Source of the DNA: Curtobacterium sp. MCPF17_002
GTDB lineage: Bacteria > Actinomycetota > Actinomycetes > Actinomycetales > Microbacteriaceae
Direction: 5' to 3'
Assembly: GCF_003234115.2 (NCBI RefSeq)
Contig: NZ_CP126251.1
Location: 2,108,001-2,172,000, forward strand
DNA length: 64,000 nucleotides
The notes beneath the pieces were generated by a model. It was not told where the DNA came from. It did no database searches and saw only the letters and a program-made list of their open reading frames with translations. A program made the translations under genes and the position numbers. Shown piece after piece: positions 47,583 through 56,071 of this stretch. The stretch's first letter is position 1, and every line of letters begins with the position of its first letter.

Positions 47583-47951
47583 CTACAGATGTCGCCAGAC
47601 GTCCGCCGGGGTCAGGCCCTTCGCGATCATGAGGACCTGCAGGTGGTACACGAGCTGCGAGATCTCCTCGGAGGTGCGCTCGTCGCCCTCGTACTCGGCC
47701 GCCATCCAGACCTCGGCTGCCTCTTCGACGATCTTCTTGCCGATCTGGTGCACGCCGGCGTCCAGTTCGGCGACGGTGCCGGAGCCCTCGGGGCGCGTGC
47801 GCGCCTTCTCGGTGAGCTCCTGGAACAGGTCGTCGAACGTCTTCACGCCGACCAGGCTACCGTCACCGGCCGACTCCGCCGACGTACCGTCCGGACGGGA
47901 GGCGCGGCTCGCCTCCGCGACGCCGGTCACGTCGACCGCATCGTCCGTCAC
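47583..47951 (-). CDS. hisE: Phosphoribosyl-ATP pyrophosphohydrolase
   Basis: HisE removes pyrophosphate from PR-ATP using a MazG-like helical fold; the metal-binding acidic residues lie in [20 protein letters not shown]. The usual family length is about 87 residues, which corresponds to a GTG start at 47846 (VKTFDDLF). The ATG at 47951 gives 122 residues and overlaps the rpe stop (ATGA), and no good ribosome site precedes the inner GTG, so the longer form is favoured. The extra 35 residues are poorly conserved and include codons for SRASRPDGT that coincide with a family A repeat (47891-47907). Confidence 0.93.
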   Translation of the reverse strand: MTDDAVDVTGVAEASRASRPDGTSAESAGDGSLVGVKTFDDLFQELTEKARTRPEGSGTVAELDAGVHQIGKKIVEEAAEVWMAAEYEGDERTSEEISQLVYHLQVLMIAKGLTPADVWRHL

Positions 47952-48610
47952 GACCGCGCGGCCGCTGCCGCCGCCTCGCGGAGGTCCGCGATCCGGGCCG
48001 CCGGCTCACCGCCGTACACGGCCGACCCCGCCACGAGGGTGTCAGCGCCGCTCCGCACGGCCTCGGGCACCGTGTCCACCGCGATGCCGCCGTCGACCTC
48101 GAGCCACACGTCGAGGCCCGAGGCGTCCACGGCCGCGCGGGCGTCGGCGAGCTTCGGCATCACCGACGGCATGAAGGACTGGCCGCCGAACCCGGGCTCC
48201 ACCGTCATGAGCAGGATCATGTCGTACGCGTCGAGGTGGTGCAGGACCTGCGTGATCGGGGTGCCGGGCTTCACGGCCACGGCCGCGCGGGCACCGTTCG
48301 ACCGGATCGCCGCGGCCGTCGCCACCGGGTCCACCGCCGCCTCGAAGTGGAAGGTGACGCTCGACGCACCGGTCTCGGCGTACTTCGGGGCCTCGGTGTC
48401 GGCGTCCGTGATCATCAGGTGGACGTCGAGCGGCACCGGCGACACCTGCTGCAGGCGCTGCACGATCGGGAGCCCGAGCGTGAGGTTCGGCACGAAGTGG
48501 TTGTCCATCACGTCGACGTGCACCAGGTCGGCGGTCTCGATGCGGTGGAGCTCGCGCTCGAGGTTCGCGAAGTCGGCGGACAGGATGCTCGGCGAGATAC
48601 GGATCGTCAC
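47948..48610 (-). CDS. rpe: Ribulose-phosphate 3-epimerase
   Basis: Rpe interconverts ribulose 5-phosphate and xylulose 5-phosphate in the pentose phosphate pathway, feeding histidine and tryptophan precursor supply. The 220-residue barrel has the motifs [27 protein letters not shown] (metal-binding His/Asp) and [10 protein letters not shown]. The GTG start is followed by [10 protein letters not shown]-type homology. It overlaps hisE by 4 bp. Confidence 0.96.
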   Translation of the reverse strand: MTIRISPSILSADFANLERELHRIETADLVHVDVMDNHFVPNLTLGLPIVQRLQQVSPVPLDVHLMITDADTEAPKYAETGASSVTFHFEAAVDPVATAAAIRSNGARAAVAVKPGTPITQVLHHLDAYDMILLMTVEPGFGGQSFMPSVMPKLADARAAVDASGLDVWLEVDGGIAVDTVPEAVRSGADTLVAGSAVYGGEPAARIADLREAAAAAARS

Positions 48611-48647
48611 CGCACAAGCCTACCGGCGCGCACCTCGGCCAACGCGT

Positions 48648-48755
48648 GGTGCGGGGTTGCGTTCACCGTGCAGGTCTCGGTCGCCCGCACCGAGTCCGGA
48701 ACCTCGCACCGCACCGGACCAGGCCGCACCGCACCGCACCGCACCGCACCGCACC
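48648..48755. repeat. Family B hairpin and GCACC microsatellite upstream of rpe
   Basis: GGTGCGGGGTT at 48648-48658 pairs with AACCTCGCACC at 48700-48710 (one G-U), the same arms as in the 204-bp unit at 12189-12738. It is followed by a run of about six CCGCA pentanucleotides to 48755. The 171-bp gap between rsmB and rpe holds no gene. Confidence 0.8.
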
Positions 48756-48781
48756 GGACCAGGCCGGACCAGACCGACCCG

Positions 48782-50365
48782 TCAGGCGACACGACGGAAC
48801 AGCGCGATGAACATCGCGTCCGTCCCGACCCGGTGCGGCCAGAGCTGCGCGGTGTTGCCGTCCGCCACCTGCGGGTCGCGGGCGGCGACCGAGCGCACCA
48901 CCGACGCGGTGTCGACCTGCTCGAGCACCCCGCCGTGCCGCGCCATCAACGCGTCGACCTGCCCCCGCGTCTCCGCGAGGTGCGGCGAGCACGTCACGTA
49001 CGCGAGCGTCCCGCCCGGCGCGAGCACGCGCACCGCGGCGTCGAGCAGCTCGGCCTGCAGCGCGACGAGCTCGGGGATGTCCTCGGGCTGCTTCCGCCAG
49101 CGGGCCTCGGGACGACGACGGAGCGCGCCGAGCCCGGTGCACGGGGCGTCGAGGAGGACGCGGTCGAACGTGACACCGGAGCCGTCACGGCCGTACCGGC
49201 GCCCGTCGCCCTCGACCACGGTCACCGTGTCGTCGAAGCCGGCGAGGGCCTTCCGGACGAGGCCGACCCGCGCGTGCACGAGTTCGTTCGCGACGAGGGT
49301 GGCGCCGGACCGCGCGGCCTCGGCGGCGAGGAGCGCGGCCTTGCCACCGGGTCCGGCGCAGAGGTCGAGCCACCGCTCCCCCGCGCGGACCTCGGACGAA
49401 CGGCTCAGCGCGAGTGCCGCCAGCTGCGACCCCTCGTCCTGCACACGCAGCCGTCCGGCCGCGACACCCGGCACCCGTGCCGGGTCGCCGGTGATGCCGC
49501 GGATCCCGACGGGCGAGACGGGCGGGTCCGGGACGTGGTCGCCCCCTCGGACGGGAGGCGCGGCCTCCGTGTCGACGTCGGTCTCGGCTCCCGGGTCGGT
49601 CGGCGCCGGCTCGGCGGTCGGCCCGTCCACGACATCGGTCAGGTCCACGACGGGGGACGAGGAGTCGTCGTCGGACGAGGACGCGTCGTCGGGAGCGGCG
49701 GCACGAGCGGCCGCGGCCTCGATGTCCTCGGCGGTCGCGATGCCCGGGAGCGCCGCGAGCTGCACGCGCGGCGCGACGTTGTCGGCGGCGAGCAGCGCGG
49801 CGAGTTCGTCCCGGGAGCGCTCGGCGGCGAGGGCGTCCCGGAGCGCGGACACGACCCAGACCGGGTGCGACCAGCGCGCGGCGAGCAGGGCGTCCCCGCC
49901 GCGGCCCTCGGTGATGAGCGCGTCCCACTCGTCGTCGGTGCGGGCGCCGACCTTGCGGAGGACCGCGTTGACGAACCCGGTGGCACGGTGGGCGCCGACC
50001 TCGCGGGCGAGCTCGACGGTGGCGGACACGGCGGCGTGGACCGGGGTGCGCATGCCGAGGAGCTGGTGCGCGCCGAGCCGCATGACGTCGAGCACGTCGG
50101 ACTCGATGTTGTCGATGCGGCGGCCCGAGGCGAGGGCCACGATGGCGTCGTAGCGGCCGAGCATCCGGATCGTGCCGTAGGTCAGCTCCGTCGCGAAGGC
50201 GGCGTCGCGGGCGGTGAGCCCGGCACGCCGGATCCGCGTCGGCAGCAGCAGGTTCGCGTAGGCGTCGTCGACCTGCACGGCGCGGAGCACGTCGAAGGCG
50301 ACCCGGCGTGCGCTCGTCTGGCGCGGCCCGTGGTTCCGGCGCTGCGCGGTGTTGGAGCTGCTCAT
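48782..50365 (-). CDS. rsmB: 16S rRNA m5C967 methyltransferase
   Basis: RsmB (Sun/Fmu) methylates C967 of 16S rRNA. The 527-residue protein has an N-terminal NusB-like RNA-binding domain (about 15-150) and a Rossmann methyltransferase domain with the SAM site LDLCAGPGGKAALLA, motif IV DAPCTGLGALRRRPE and the catalytic YVTCSPH. Between them (about 225-285) is an acidic, low-complexity insert not expected in the family, which contains a family A word at 49548-49563. The ATG overlaps the fmt stop (ATGA). Confidence 0.95.
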   Translation of the reverse strand: MSSSNTAQRRNHGPRQTSARRVAFDVLRAVQVDDAYANLLLPTRIRRAGLTARDAAFATELTYGTIRMLGRYDAIVALASGRRIDNIESDVLDVMRLGAHQLLGMRTPVHAAVSATVELAREVGAHRATGFVNAVLRKVGARTDDEWDALITEGRGGDALLAARWSHPVWVVSALRDALAAERSRDELAALLAADNVAPRVQLAALPGIATAEDIEAAAARAAAPDDASSSDDDSSSPVVDLTDVVDGPTAEPAPTDPGAETDVDTEAAPPVRGGDHVPDPPVSPVGIRGITGDPARVPGVAAGRLRVQDEGSQLAALALSRSSEVRAGERWLDLCAGPGGKAALLAAEAARSGATLVANELVHARVGLVRKALAGFDDTVTVVEGDGRRYGRDGSGVTFDRVLLDAPCTGLGALRRRPEARWRKQPEDIPELVALQAELLDAAVRVLAPGGTLAYVTCSPHLAETRGQVDALMARHGGVLEQVDTASVVRSVAARDPQVADGNTAQLWPHRVGTDAMFIALFRRVA

Positions 50366-51297
50366 GCGAGGACCTTCCCGTCGAGTTCGCCGAGACCACG
50401 GGCCCAGGCGGCGGCGTCCATCGCCTTCTTGCCGGCCGGCTGCACCTCGACCAGCGTGAGCGGCACGTCGGCGGTGCCCACCAGGAGACGGCCGTCGGCG
50501 AGTGCCAGTGCACCCGGGGCGAGGGACGGGGCGGGGGCGGGGGTGCCTCCAGTCCCGCTCGTGCTGCGGAGCAGCTTCACGCGGGTCTCGCCGAGGTGGG
50601 CGTACGCGCCGGGCTCGGGGGTCACCCCGCGGAGGCGGGCGTGCACGACGGCCGCGGGCGCGGCGAAGTCGATCCGGCCGTCCTCGATCGTCAGCTTCGG
50701 GGCGAGCGTGGGCTCACCGGACTGCTCGGTGGCGACGGCCGTCCCGGCGGCGATGTCGTCGACGACCCGCGCGACCACGTCCGAACCGACCTCGGCCATC
50801 GCGGCGAGGACCTCGCCGGCGGTCGCCTCGGGGTCGATGTCGAACGGCTCGCTCGCGTAGACGGGGCCGGCGTCGAGCGCGGCGACGAGCTGGAACACCG
50901 TCGCGGCGGTGCGGGTGTCGCCGGCCATCACGGCACGCTGCACCGGAGCGGCGCCGCGGTACGCGGGCAGGTCGGAGAAGTGCAGGTTGATCCAGCCGTG
51001 GCGGGGCGTGTCGAGCGCCGCACGGCGGAGGAGCGCGCCGTAGGCGACGATGACGCCGAGGTCGACGTCGAACTCCGCGATGCGCGCGGTGACCTCGTCG
51101 TCGACCCGGGACGCCTCGATGACGGGGATCCCGAGTTCCGCGGCGACCTGCGCGACCGGGGTGGGCGTGAGCACGCGCTTGCGGCCCTGCGGGGTCGCCG
51201 GACGGGTGAGCACCGCGGCGATCTCGTGCTCGGACGCCGCCAGCCGGCGGAGGGTGGGGACGGCCGCAGCGGGGCTGCCGGCGACGACGAGACGCAT
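50362..51297 (-). CDS. fmt: Methionyl-tRNA formyltransferase
   Basis: Fmt formylates initiator Met-tRNA. The 311-residue protein has the N-terminal formyl-transfer domain with catalytic Asn and His in INLHFSDLP, followed by AYRGAAPVQRAVMAGD, and a C-terminal OB-like domain. The usual SLLP loop reads SDLP here. A non-conserved segment near residue 255 (SGTGGTPAPAP) corresponds to a family A word (50542-50555). It precedes rsmB with a 4-bp overlap, as in other actinobacteria. Confidence 0.95.
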   Translation of the reverse strand: MRLVVAGSPAAAVPTLRRLAASEHEIAAVLTRPATPQGRKRVLTPTPVAQVAAELGIPVIEASRVDDEVTARIAEFDVDLGVIVAYGALLRRAALDTPRHGWINLHFSDLPAYRGAAPVQRAVMAGDTRTAATVFQLVAALDAGPVYASEPFDIDPEATAGEVLAAMAEVGSDVVARVVDDIAAGTAVATEQSGEPTLAPKLTIEDGRIDFAAPAAVVHARLRGVTPEPGAYAHLGETRVKLLRSTSGTGGTPAPAPSLAPGALALADGRLLVGTADVPLTLVEVQPAGKKAMDAAAWARGLGELDGKVLA

Positions 51298-51456
51298 GGG
51301 TTCGATCCTCCCACGTCCGCGCCCGCCGGTCGTGCCGGGCGGTCGTGCCGGTCGGTCGTGCCGCCGGCTGTCCCGAGCGCGCGGGCGTGCCCGTTCCCTG
51401 TGCAACTCCGGAGAGCGGCCTGCGTAGCGTCTGGCGACACCGACGGAAGGAGCACC

Positions 51457-51789
51457 ATGACCGACCGAGAACTCCCCATCCCGGACTTCGACCACGTCCC
51501 GCTCGGCAACCTGGCGGAGCACCTGGTCCCGCTCGACCGCGACCAGCTCGGCGTCCTGCTCGAGCACGAGACGGCGCACGGCGGTCGTCTCCCCGTGCTG
51601 GAGCTCCTCCGGCACCGGATCGAGGCACTCGACGCCGGTGCGGAACCCAAGGGCTCCGTGCCCGCCGACCTGCCCGAGGTGTCCGGCGGCACCCCGGCTC
51701 CCGCCGAGGTCTCGCCCGCGACCGCCGGACCGAAGATCAACCCGCCCTCGCAGGGCGTGCCCACCAACCCCGCGCAACCGCGCCGCTGA
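51457..51789 (+). CDS. Hypothetical protein with helical N-terminus
   Basis: The 110-residue protein starts MTDRELPIPDFDHVPLGNLA. Its first 60 residues look like short amphipathic helices (VPLDRDQLGVLLEHETAHGGRLPVLELLRHRIEAL); the rest is proline/alanine-rich and probably disordered. There is no signal peptide. GGAAGGAG lies 6 bases before the ATG, supporting expression. It precedes a DUF4383 membrane protein by 15 bp and may form a two-gene unit. I do not recognise a function. Confidence 0.75.
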   Translation: MTDRELPIPDFDHVPLGNLAEHLVPLDRDQLGVLLEHETAHGGRLPVLELLRHRIEALDAGAEPKGSVPADLPEVSGGTPAPAEVSPATAGPKINPPSQGVPTNPAQPRR

Positions 51790-51804
51790 ACCACAGGAGA
51801 CACC

Positions 51805-52266
51805 ATGAGCGACGTCACCACCTCCACCAACCGCTACGCGGGATCCGCGATCCAGAAGGTCACCCTGGTCGTGGGCATCGTGTTCCTGCTCGTCGGGATC
51901 GCCGGGTTCATCCCGGGCCTGACGACCGGCGACCTCGCCGGCGCCGGGCACGAGTCGATGGCCATGCTGCTCGGGGTCTTCCAGGTCTCGGTGCTGCACA
52001 ACATCGTGCACCTGCTGTTCGGCGTCGTCGGGCTGCTCGCGGCGCGACGTGCCACGGGATCGCGGATGTTCCTCGTGATCGGCGGGATCGTCTACTTCGT
52101 GCTCTGGATCTACGGCCTGTTCACCGCGGGCCACAGCTCCGGCGCGAACTTCGTGCCGCTCAACAACGCGGACAACTGGCTGCACCTCGTGCTGGCCGTC
52201 GGCATGGTCGCCCTCGGCGTCGTGCTGCCGCGGGAGCGCCGCCGCCCGGTGGGCCCGGTCGCCTGA
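51805..52266 (+). CDS. DUF4383 membrane protein
   Basis: The 153-residue protein has four hydrophobic segments and the conserved middle LGVFQVSVLHNIVHLLFGVVGL with histidines in the second helix, typical of DUF4383. The family occurs widely in actinobacteria; function unknown. AGGAG lies 8 bases before the ATG. It is downstream of the hypothetical gene at 51457 and convergent with priA across a repeat-filled region. Confidence 0.85.
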   Translation: MSDVTTSTNRYAGSAIQKVTLVVGIVFLLVGIAGFIPGLTTGDLAGAGHESMAMLLGVFQVSVLHNIVHLLFGVVGLLAARRATGSRMFLVIGGIVYFVLWIYGLFTAGHSSGANFVPLNNADNWLHLVLAVGMVALGVVLPRERRRPVGPVA

Positions 52267-52304
52267 CCGCACGCGGCCCGCGCGGCCGGTTGTCGCGCGG
52301 AGTC

Positions 52305-52431
52305 GCGCATGTTGCGACATCACACGCGACGATCGACGCGTGGATCGTCGGAACATGCGCAAGCAGAGGGTGCGCGCGCATGTTGCGACATCACACGTGA
52401 CGAACGACGCGTGGATCGTCGGAACATGCGC
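52305..52431. repeat. Family C palindrome, two tandem 56-bp copies
   Basis: Copies at 52305-52360 and 52376-52431 differ at only a few bases and are 15 bp apart. Each begins GCGCATGTT and ends AACATGCGC, and inside has CGACGATC with GATCGTCG (second copy slightly changed), so each can fold into one long hairpin. A diverged pair occurs at 24743-24851. Confidence 0.88.
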
Positions 52432-52528
52432 ACGCCGACACCCAGCCTGGAGGCGCGGGGTGCGTCCGGTGCGCAGGGCACCTCGCACGGCACCTCGCAC
52501 CGTGCGGGGCCCGACGCCGCACGGCCAC

Positions 52529-52547
52529 ACCTCGCACGGTGCGAGGT
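52529..52547. repeat. Short palindrome ACCTCGCAC-G-GTGCGAGGT (family B core)
   Basis: Nine-base arms flank a single G. The core CCTCGCACSGTGCGAGG also appears at 12295-12311 and near 12499-12515 in the 204-bp tandem units. It lies 22 bp beyond the priA stop and may aid termination. Confidence 0.65.
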
Positions 52548-52568
52548 ACGCGGGGACGAGCGCGCTGG

Positions 52569-54551
52569 TCAGACCTCGCTGAAAGGCTCGGCGTCGTCGA
52601 GGCGCACCCGGAGCGACGGCGCCGCCCGACGCCGGTTGCCGCCGGGGAGCACGCGCCGGGTCGAGGACCGCCGGATCACCTCGGCCTTGAGCGTCGCTGC
52701 GACCTCGGCCCCGTGCGCGTAGGGGAAACGCACGATGGCGCGGACCGTCCCCGGGAGCGCGTCGTCCAGGGCAGGCACGGGTCCGAGCACGGGACCTGCC
52801 GTCGCACCCTCGAGGGCCTCGACCGCCGCGGTCACCGCTTCGTCGGTGCCGGTGAGCGTCGCCACCCGCACCGCCGGCGGGAAGTGCAGCTCGCGCCGGT
52901 CCGCGAGTTCGTCGTGCGCGGGGCCGTCGAGCCGCCACAGTGCCATCGCCGTCGCCAGCTTCCCGCCGATGCCGACGAGGTAGGTCTCCGCGCCCGGCGC
53001 ACCCTTCGCGGCGGCGTTCGTCCAGAAGCGGAGGACGTCCTCCTGCACGCGGAGTCCCTCGCGGGCGAGCATGCGCTCCCCGTCGAGGAGCAGCACGCAG
53101 GCGTACCCGCCCGGGACCGACGGCTCGGCACTACGGGTGGCGACGACGACGGACGGTCGCGCCGGCACTTCGTCGAGCGGCCGGGAGCCGTCGGCGACGA
53201 CGATCCGGGTGCCAGGGAAGGCCCGACCGAGTTCGTCTGCGGTGCGTTGCGCACCCTGCCCGACCGGCTTCACGGTGCCGTTGCCGCACGTCGGGCAGCG
53301 GAACCCGACCGCGAGGGCGCCGCAGAACCGGCACTGCGGGGTCGCGCCTCGGTGCGGACTGCCGAGCGGGCCGCCGCAGATCCGGCAGTGCGCCCGCTCG
53401 CCGCACTCGGCGCAGACCAACCCGGTGCCGAAGCCCGGGCTCGCGACCTGCACCAGGACGGCGCCGTGCTGACTTGCTTCACGGGCAGCCCGCCACGCCG
53501 AGCTCGGGATCCGGGCCTGCGCGGCGTAGCCCTCGGCGCCGGTCTGCTGGATCGTCGGGATGACCTTCGGGGTCTTCGCCCGGTACGGGGTGACCTCCCG
53601 CAGCCAGTGCAGCTCGACGAGTCGCTGCACGTCGGTGCTCCGCGCGTGCGAGACGAAGAGCAGGGCGGCGCCGGACTGCGCAGCCCGGACCAGGGCCACG
53701 TCGCGGGTGTGCACGTACGGGGCGCGGGGCTCGATGAACGAGGCATCCCCGTCGTCCCACATCGCGATGAGCCCGAGCTCGGTCGCGGGTGCGTACATCG
53801 CCGTGCGGTTCCCGATCGCGACGACCGGGTGGGTCCGAGCCTGCAGGAGTGCCTTCGCCCGCTGCCCGTTCGTCTGCTTGGCGTCGAAGCGGACGACCCG
53901 TTCCGGCGGCAGCAGGGCGAGGAGTGCCCGCTCGAGGTCCATGACGTCGCGGAAGTCGGGCACGGCGACCACCGCAGACTGCTCGGCGGCGACGGTCCGC
54001 GCTGCCGCCTGCGCGAGCGTCGCGGCCCACCCCGGAACCCACACGGGCGCGTCGTCGTCACCCAGGTCGACGGGGTGGGGGACGGCGGCGACCGCAGCCC
54101 GACCGTGGTCGGCGACCAGTGCCTCCAGGACGCCGTCGGCGAAGCCGGTGACGGGCGGAGCGGTGACCGCGGGAGGCGACCACGCCGTGTCACGGGCCAA
54201 CCAGGCCTTCTCGGCGCGGACCTGCCGGGTGGGCACCGCCAGGCGCAGCACGTCGGACGCGACCCCCGCCGCTCGGTCGGCGACCGCGCGCGCGAGCGTC
54301 CAGATCTCCGGCGCGAGGACCGGCACCGGCGACAGCACGGTCTCGATCTGGCTGAGCTCCCCCGGGTACGTTCCTTCGGTGACGATCTCGACGACGTACG
54401 CGTCGGACATCCGTGCACCCGTGCGGAGCGGGACCTTCACGCGGACCCCGGGCACGCAGTCGTCCTCGAGCCCGGCCGGCACCCGGTAGTCGAACAGACG
54501 GTCCAACTGCGGGAGCGGCGAGTCGAGGACGACGCGCGCGACGGTGGTCAC
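52569..54551 (-). CDS. priA: Primosomal protein PriA, probably helicase-inactive
   Basis: PriA restarts stalled replication forks. The 660-residue protein has the N-terminal 3'-binding domain (ARVVLDSPLPQLDRLFDYRVP) and the zinc cluster CAECGERAHCRICGG ... CRFCGA ... CPTCG. There is no Walker A GxGKT, and the DEAH box position reads WDDGD, so ATP-driven unwinding is unlikely; this loss is typical of actinobacterial PriA. The GTG start lies 9 bp after metK, with GAGG overlapping the metK stop. Confidence 0.94.
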   Translation of the reverse strand: MTTVARVVLDSPLPQLDRLFDYRVPAGLEDDCVPGVRVKVPLRTGARMSDAYVVEIVTEGTYPGELSQIETVLSPVPVLAPEIWTLARAVADRAAGVASDVLRLAVPTRQVRAEKAWLARDTAWSPPAVTAPPVTGFADGVLEALVADHGRAAVAAVPHPVDLGDDDAPVWVPGWAATLAQAAARTVAAEQSAVVAVPDFRDVMDLERALLALLPPERVVRFDAKQTNGQRAKALLQARTHPVVAIGNRTAMYAPATELGLIAMWDDGDASFIEPRAPYVHTRDVALVRAAQSGAALLFVSHARSTDVQRLVELHWLREVTPYRAKTPKVIPTIQQTGAEGYAAQARIPSSAWRAAREASQHGAVLVQVASPGFGTGLVCAECGERAHCRICGGPLGSPHRGATPQCRFCGALAVGFRCPTCGNGTVKPVGQGAQRTADELGRAFPGTRIVVADGSRPLDEVPARPSVVVATRSAEPSVPGGYACVLLLDGERMLAREGLRVQEDVLRFWTNAAAKGAPGAETYLVGIGGKLATAMALWRLDGPAHDELADRRELHFPPAVRVATLTGTDEAVTAAVEALEGATAGPVLGPVPALDDALPGTVRAIVRFPYAHGAEVAATLKAEVIRRSSTRRVLPGGNRRRAAPSLRVRLDDAEPFSEV

Positions 54552-54560
54552 GCCGTGGCC

Positions 54561-55775
54561 TCAGACGGCTGCGGTGACGAGCCCTGCGGCAGCGCGGAGT
54601 TCCTCGACACGGTCGAGCTGCTCCCAGGTGAACCCGGGGAGCTCGCGGCCGAAGTGCCCGTACGTCGCGGTCTTGGCGTAGATCGGGCGGAGCAGGTCGA
54701 GGTCGCGGATGATCGCGGCCGGCCGCAGGTCGAACACCTGGCGGATCGCGGACTCGATCACGGCGTCGTCGACGTGGCCGGTGCCGAACGTCTCCACGTA
54801 CAGCCCCACCGGCTTCGCACGGCCGATCGCGTACGCGACCTGCACCTCGAGCCGGTCGGCGAGCCCGGCCGCGACGGCGTTCTTCGCGACCCAGCGGAGC
54901 GCGTAGGCGGCCGAACGGTCCACCTTCGACGGGTCCTTGCCGCTGAACGCGCCGCCACCGTGACGGGAGGCCCCGCCGTAGGTGTCGACGATGACCTTGC
55001 GACCGGTGAGGCCGGCGTCGCCCTGCGGGCCGCCGATCTCGAAGCGGCCGGTCGGGTTCACGATGACGTCGACGTGCGACGAGTCGAGGTCGACCAGGTC
55101 GAGCACCGGACGGATCACGTGCTCGGTGATCGCCGCGGTGAGCTCGTCGAGCGTCACGGACGGTGAGTGCTGCGTGGAGAGGACGACGGTCTCGACGGTC
55201 TTCGGCACGACGCCGTCGTACCCGACGGTGACCTGGGTCTTGCCGTCGGGACGGAGGAACGTCAGCAGGCCGGTCTTGCGGACCTCGGCCAGGCGCTCGG
55301 CGAGGCGGTGCGCCAGCCAGATCGCGACCGGCATGTACTCGGGGGTCTCGTTCGTCGCGAAGCCGAACATGATGCCCTGGTCGCCCGCACCCTGACGGTC
55401 GAGCGGGTCGACGCCGGCACCGGAGCGCGCGTCGAGGGACTCGTCGACGCCCTGGGCGATGTCGGGCGACTGCGCGCCGATGGAGACCTCGACGCCGCAG
55501 GTGTGGCCGTCGAAGGAGACCTCGGACGAGTTGTAGCCGATGCCGGTGATGACGTCACGGACGAGCTTCGGGATCTCGACGTAGCCGGAGGTGGTGACCT
55601 CGCCGGCGACGTGGACGAGCCCCGTGGTGACCATCGTCTCGACGGCGACGCGCGCGTGCGGGTCGACCGTGAGCAGCGCGTCGAGGATCGTGTCCGAGAT
55701 CTGGTCACAGATCTTGTCGGGGTGCCCCTCCGTCACCGACTCGGACGTGAAGAGGCGCAGAGCAGCTGCAGTCAC
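54561..55775 (-). CDS. metK: S-adenosylmethionine synthase
   Basis: MetK makes SAM from methionine and ATP. The 404-residue protein has [28 protein letters not shown] and [16 protein letters not shown], all diagnostic. The GTG start ([19 protein letters not shown]) lies 5 bp after the rpoZ stop. In many actinobacteria coaBC sits between rpoZ and metK; it is absent here. No SAM riboswitch is visible, as expected for an operon-internal gene. Confidence 0.96.
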   Translation of the reverse strand: MTAAALRLFTSESVTEGHPDKICDQISDTILDALLTVDPHARVAVETMVTTGLVHVAGEVTTSGYVEIPKLVRDVITGIGYNSSEVSFDGHTCGVEVSIGAQSPDIAQGVDESLDARSGAGVDPLDRQGAGDQGIMFGFATNETPEYMPVAIWLAHRLAERLAEVRKTGLLTFLRPDGKTQVTVGYDGVVPKTVETVVLSTQHSPSVTLDELTAAITEHVIRPVLDLVDLDSSHVDVIVNPTGRFEIGGPQGDAGLTGRKVIVDTYGGASRHGGGAFSGKDPSKVDRSAAYALRWVAKNAVAAGLADRLEVQVAYAIGRAKPVGLYVETFGTGHVDDAVIESAIRQVFDLRPAAIIRDLDLLRPIYAKTATYGHFGRELPGFTWEQLDRVEELRAAAGLVTAAV

Positions 55776-55780
55776 CGCGG

Positions 55781-56044
55781 TCAGTCGGCGGGCTGCTGCT
55801 GCTTGGTGACGGTGAGCTTGTCCTCGTTGATCTCGTGCAGAGCCACGGAGAGCGGCTTGTCGTCGATCGTCGAGTCGACGAGCGGACCGACGTTGTCGAA
55901 GAGCGAGCCCTCGTGCAGGTCGGCGTAGTAGTCGTTGATCTGGCGCGCACGCTTCGACGCGAAGATGACGAGCGCGTACTTCGACTCGACCTTGCTGAGC
56001 AGGTCGTCGATGGGCGGGTCGATGATGCCCTGGGGGTTGGCCAT
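55781..56044 (-). CDS. rpoZ: RNA polymerase omega subunit
   Basis: The 87-residue protein has the omega core [24 protein letters not shown] split across residues 14-37 and the downstream [10 protein letters not shown]. Omega helps RNA polymerase assembly. GAGGAG lies 8 bases before the ATG. It follows the gmk fusion gene by 27 bp, matching the conserved gmk-rpoZ order. Confidence 0.95.
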   Translation of the reverse strand: MANPQGIIDPPIDDLLSKVESKYALVIFASKRARQINDYYADLHEGSLFDNVGPLVDSTIDDKPLSVALHEINEDKLTVTKQQQPAD

Positions 56045-56071
56045 GGTGTCTCCTCGAAGTCAGTGCACCCG

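Larger units (their letters stand above)
52267..52568. other. Repeat-filled convergent intergenic region
   Basis: This 302-bp gap between the convergent DUF4383 and priA genes has no gene. From left to right it holds two family C copies (52305-52431), a family A arm (52444-52459) and a cluster of family B words with a short palindrome at 52529-52547. The palindrome could serve as a bidirectional terminator. Confidence 0.8.
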
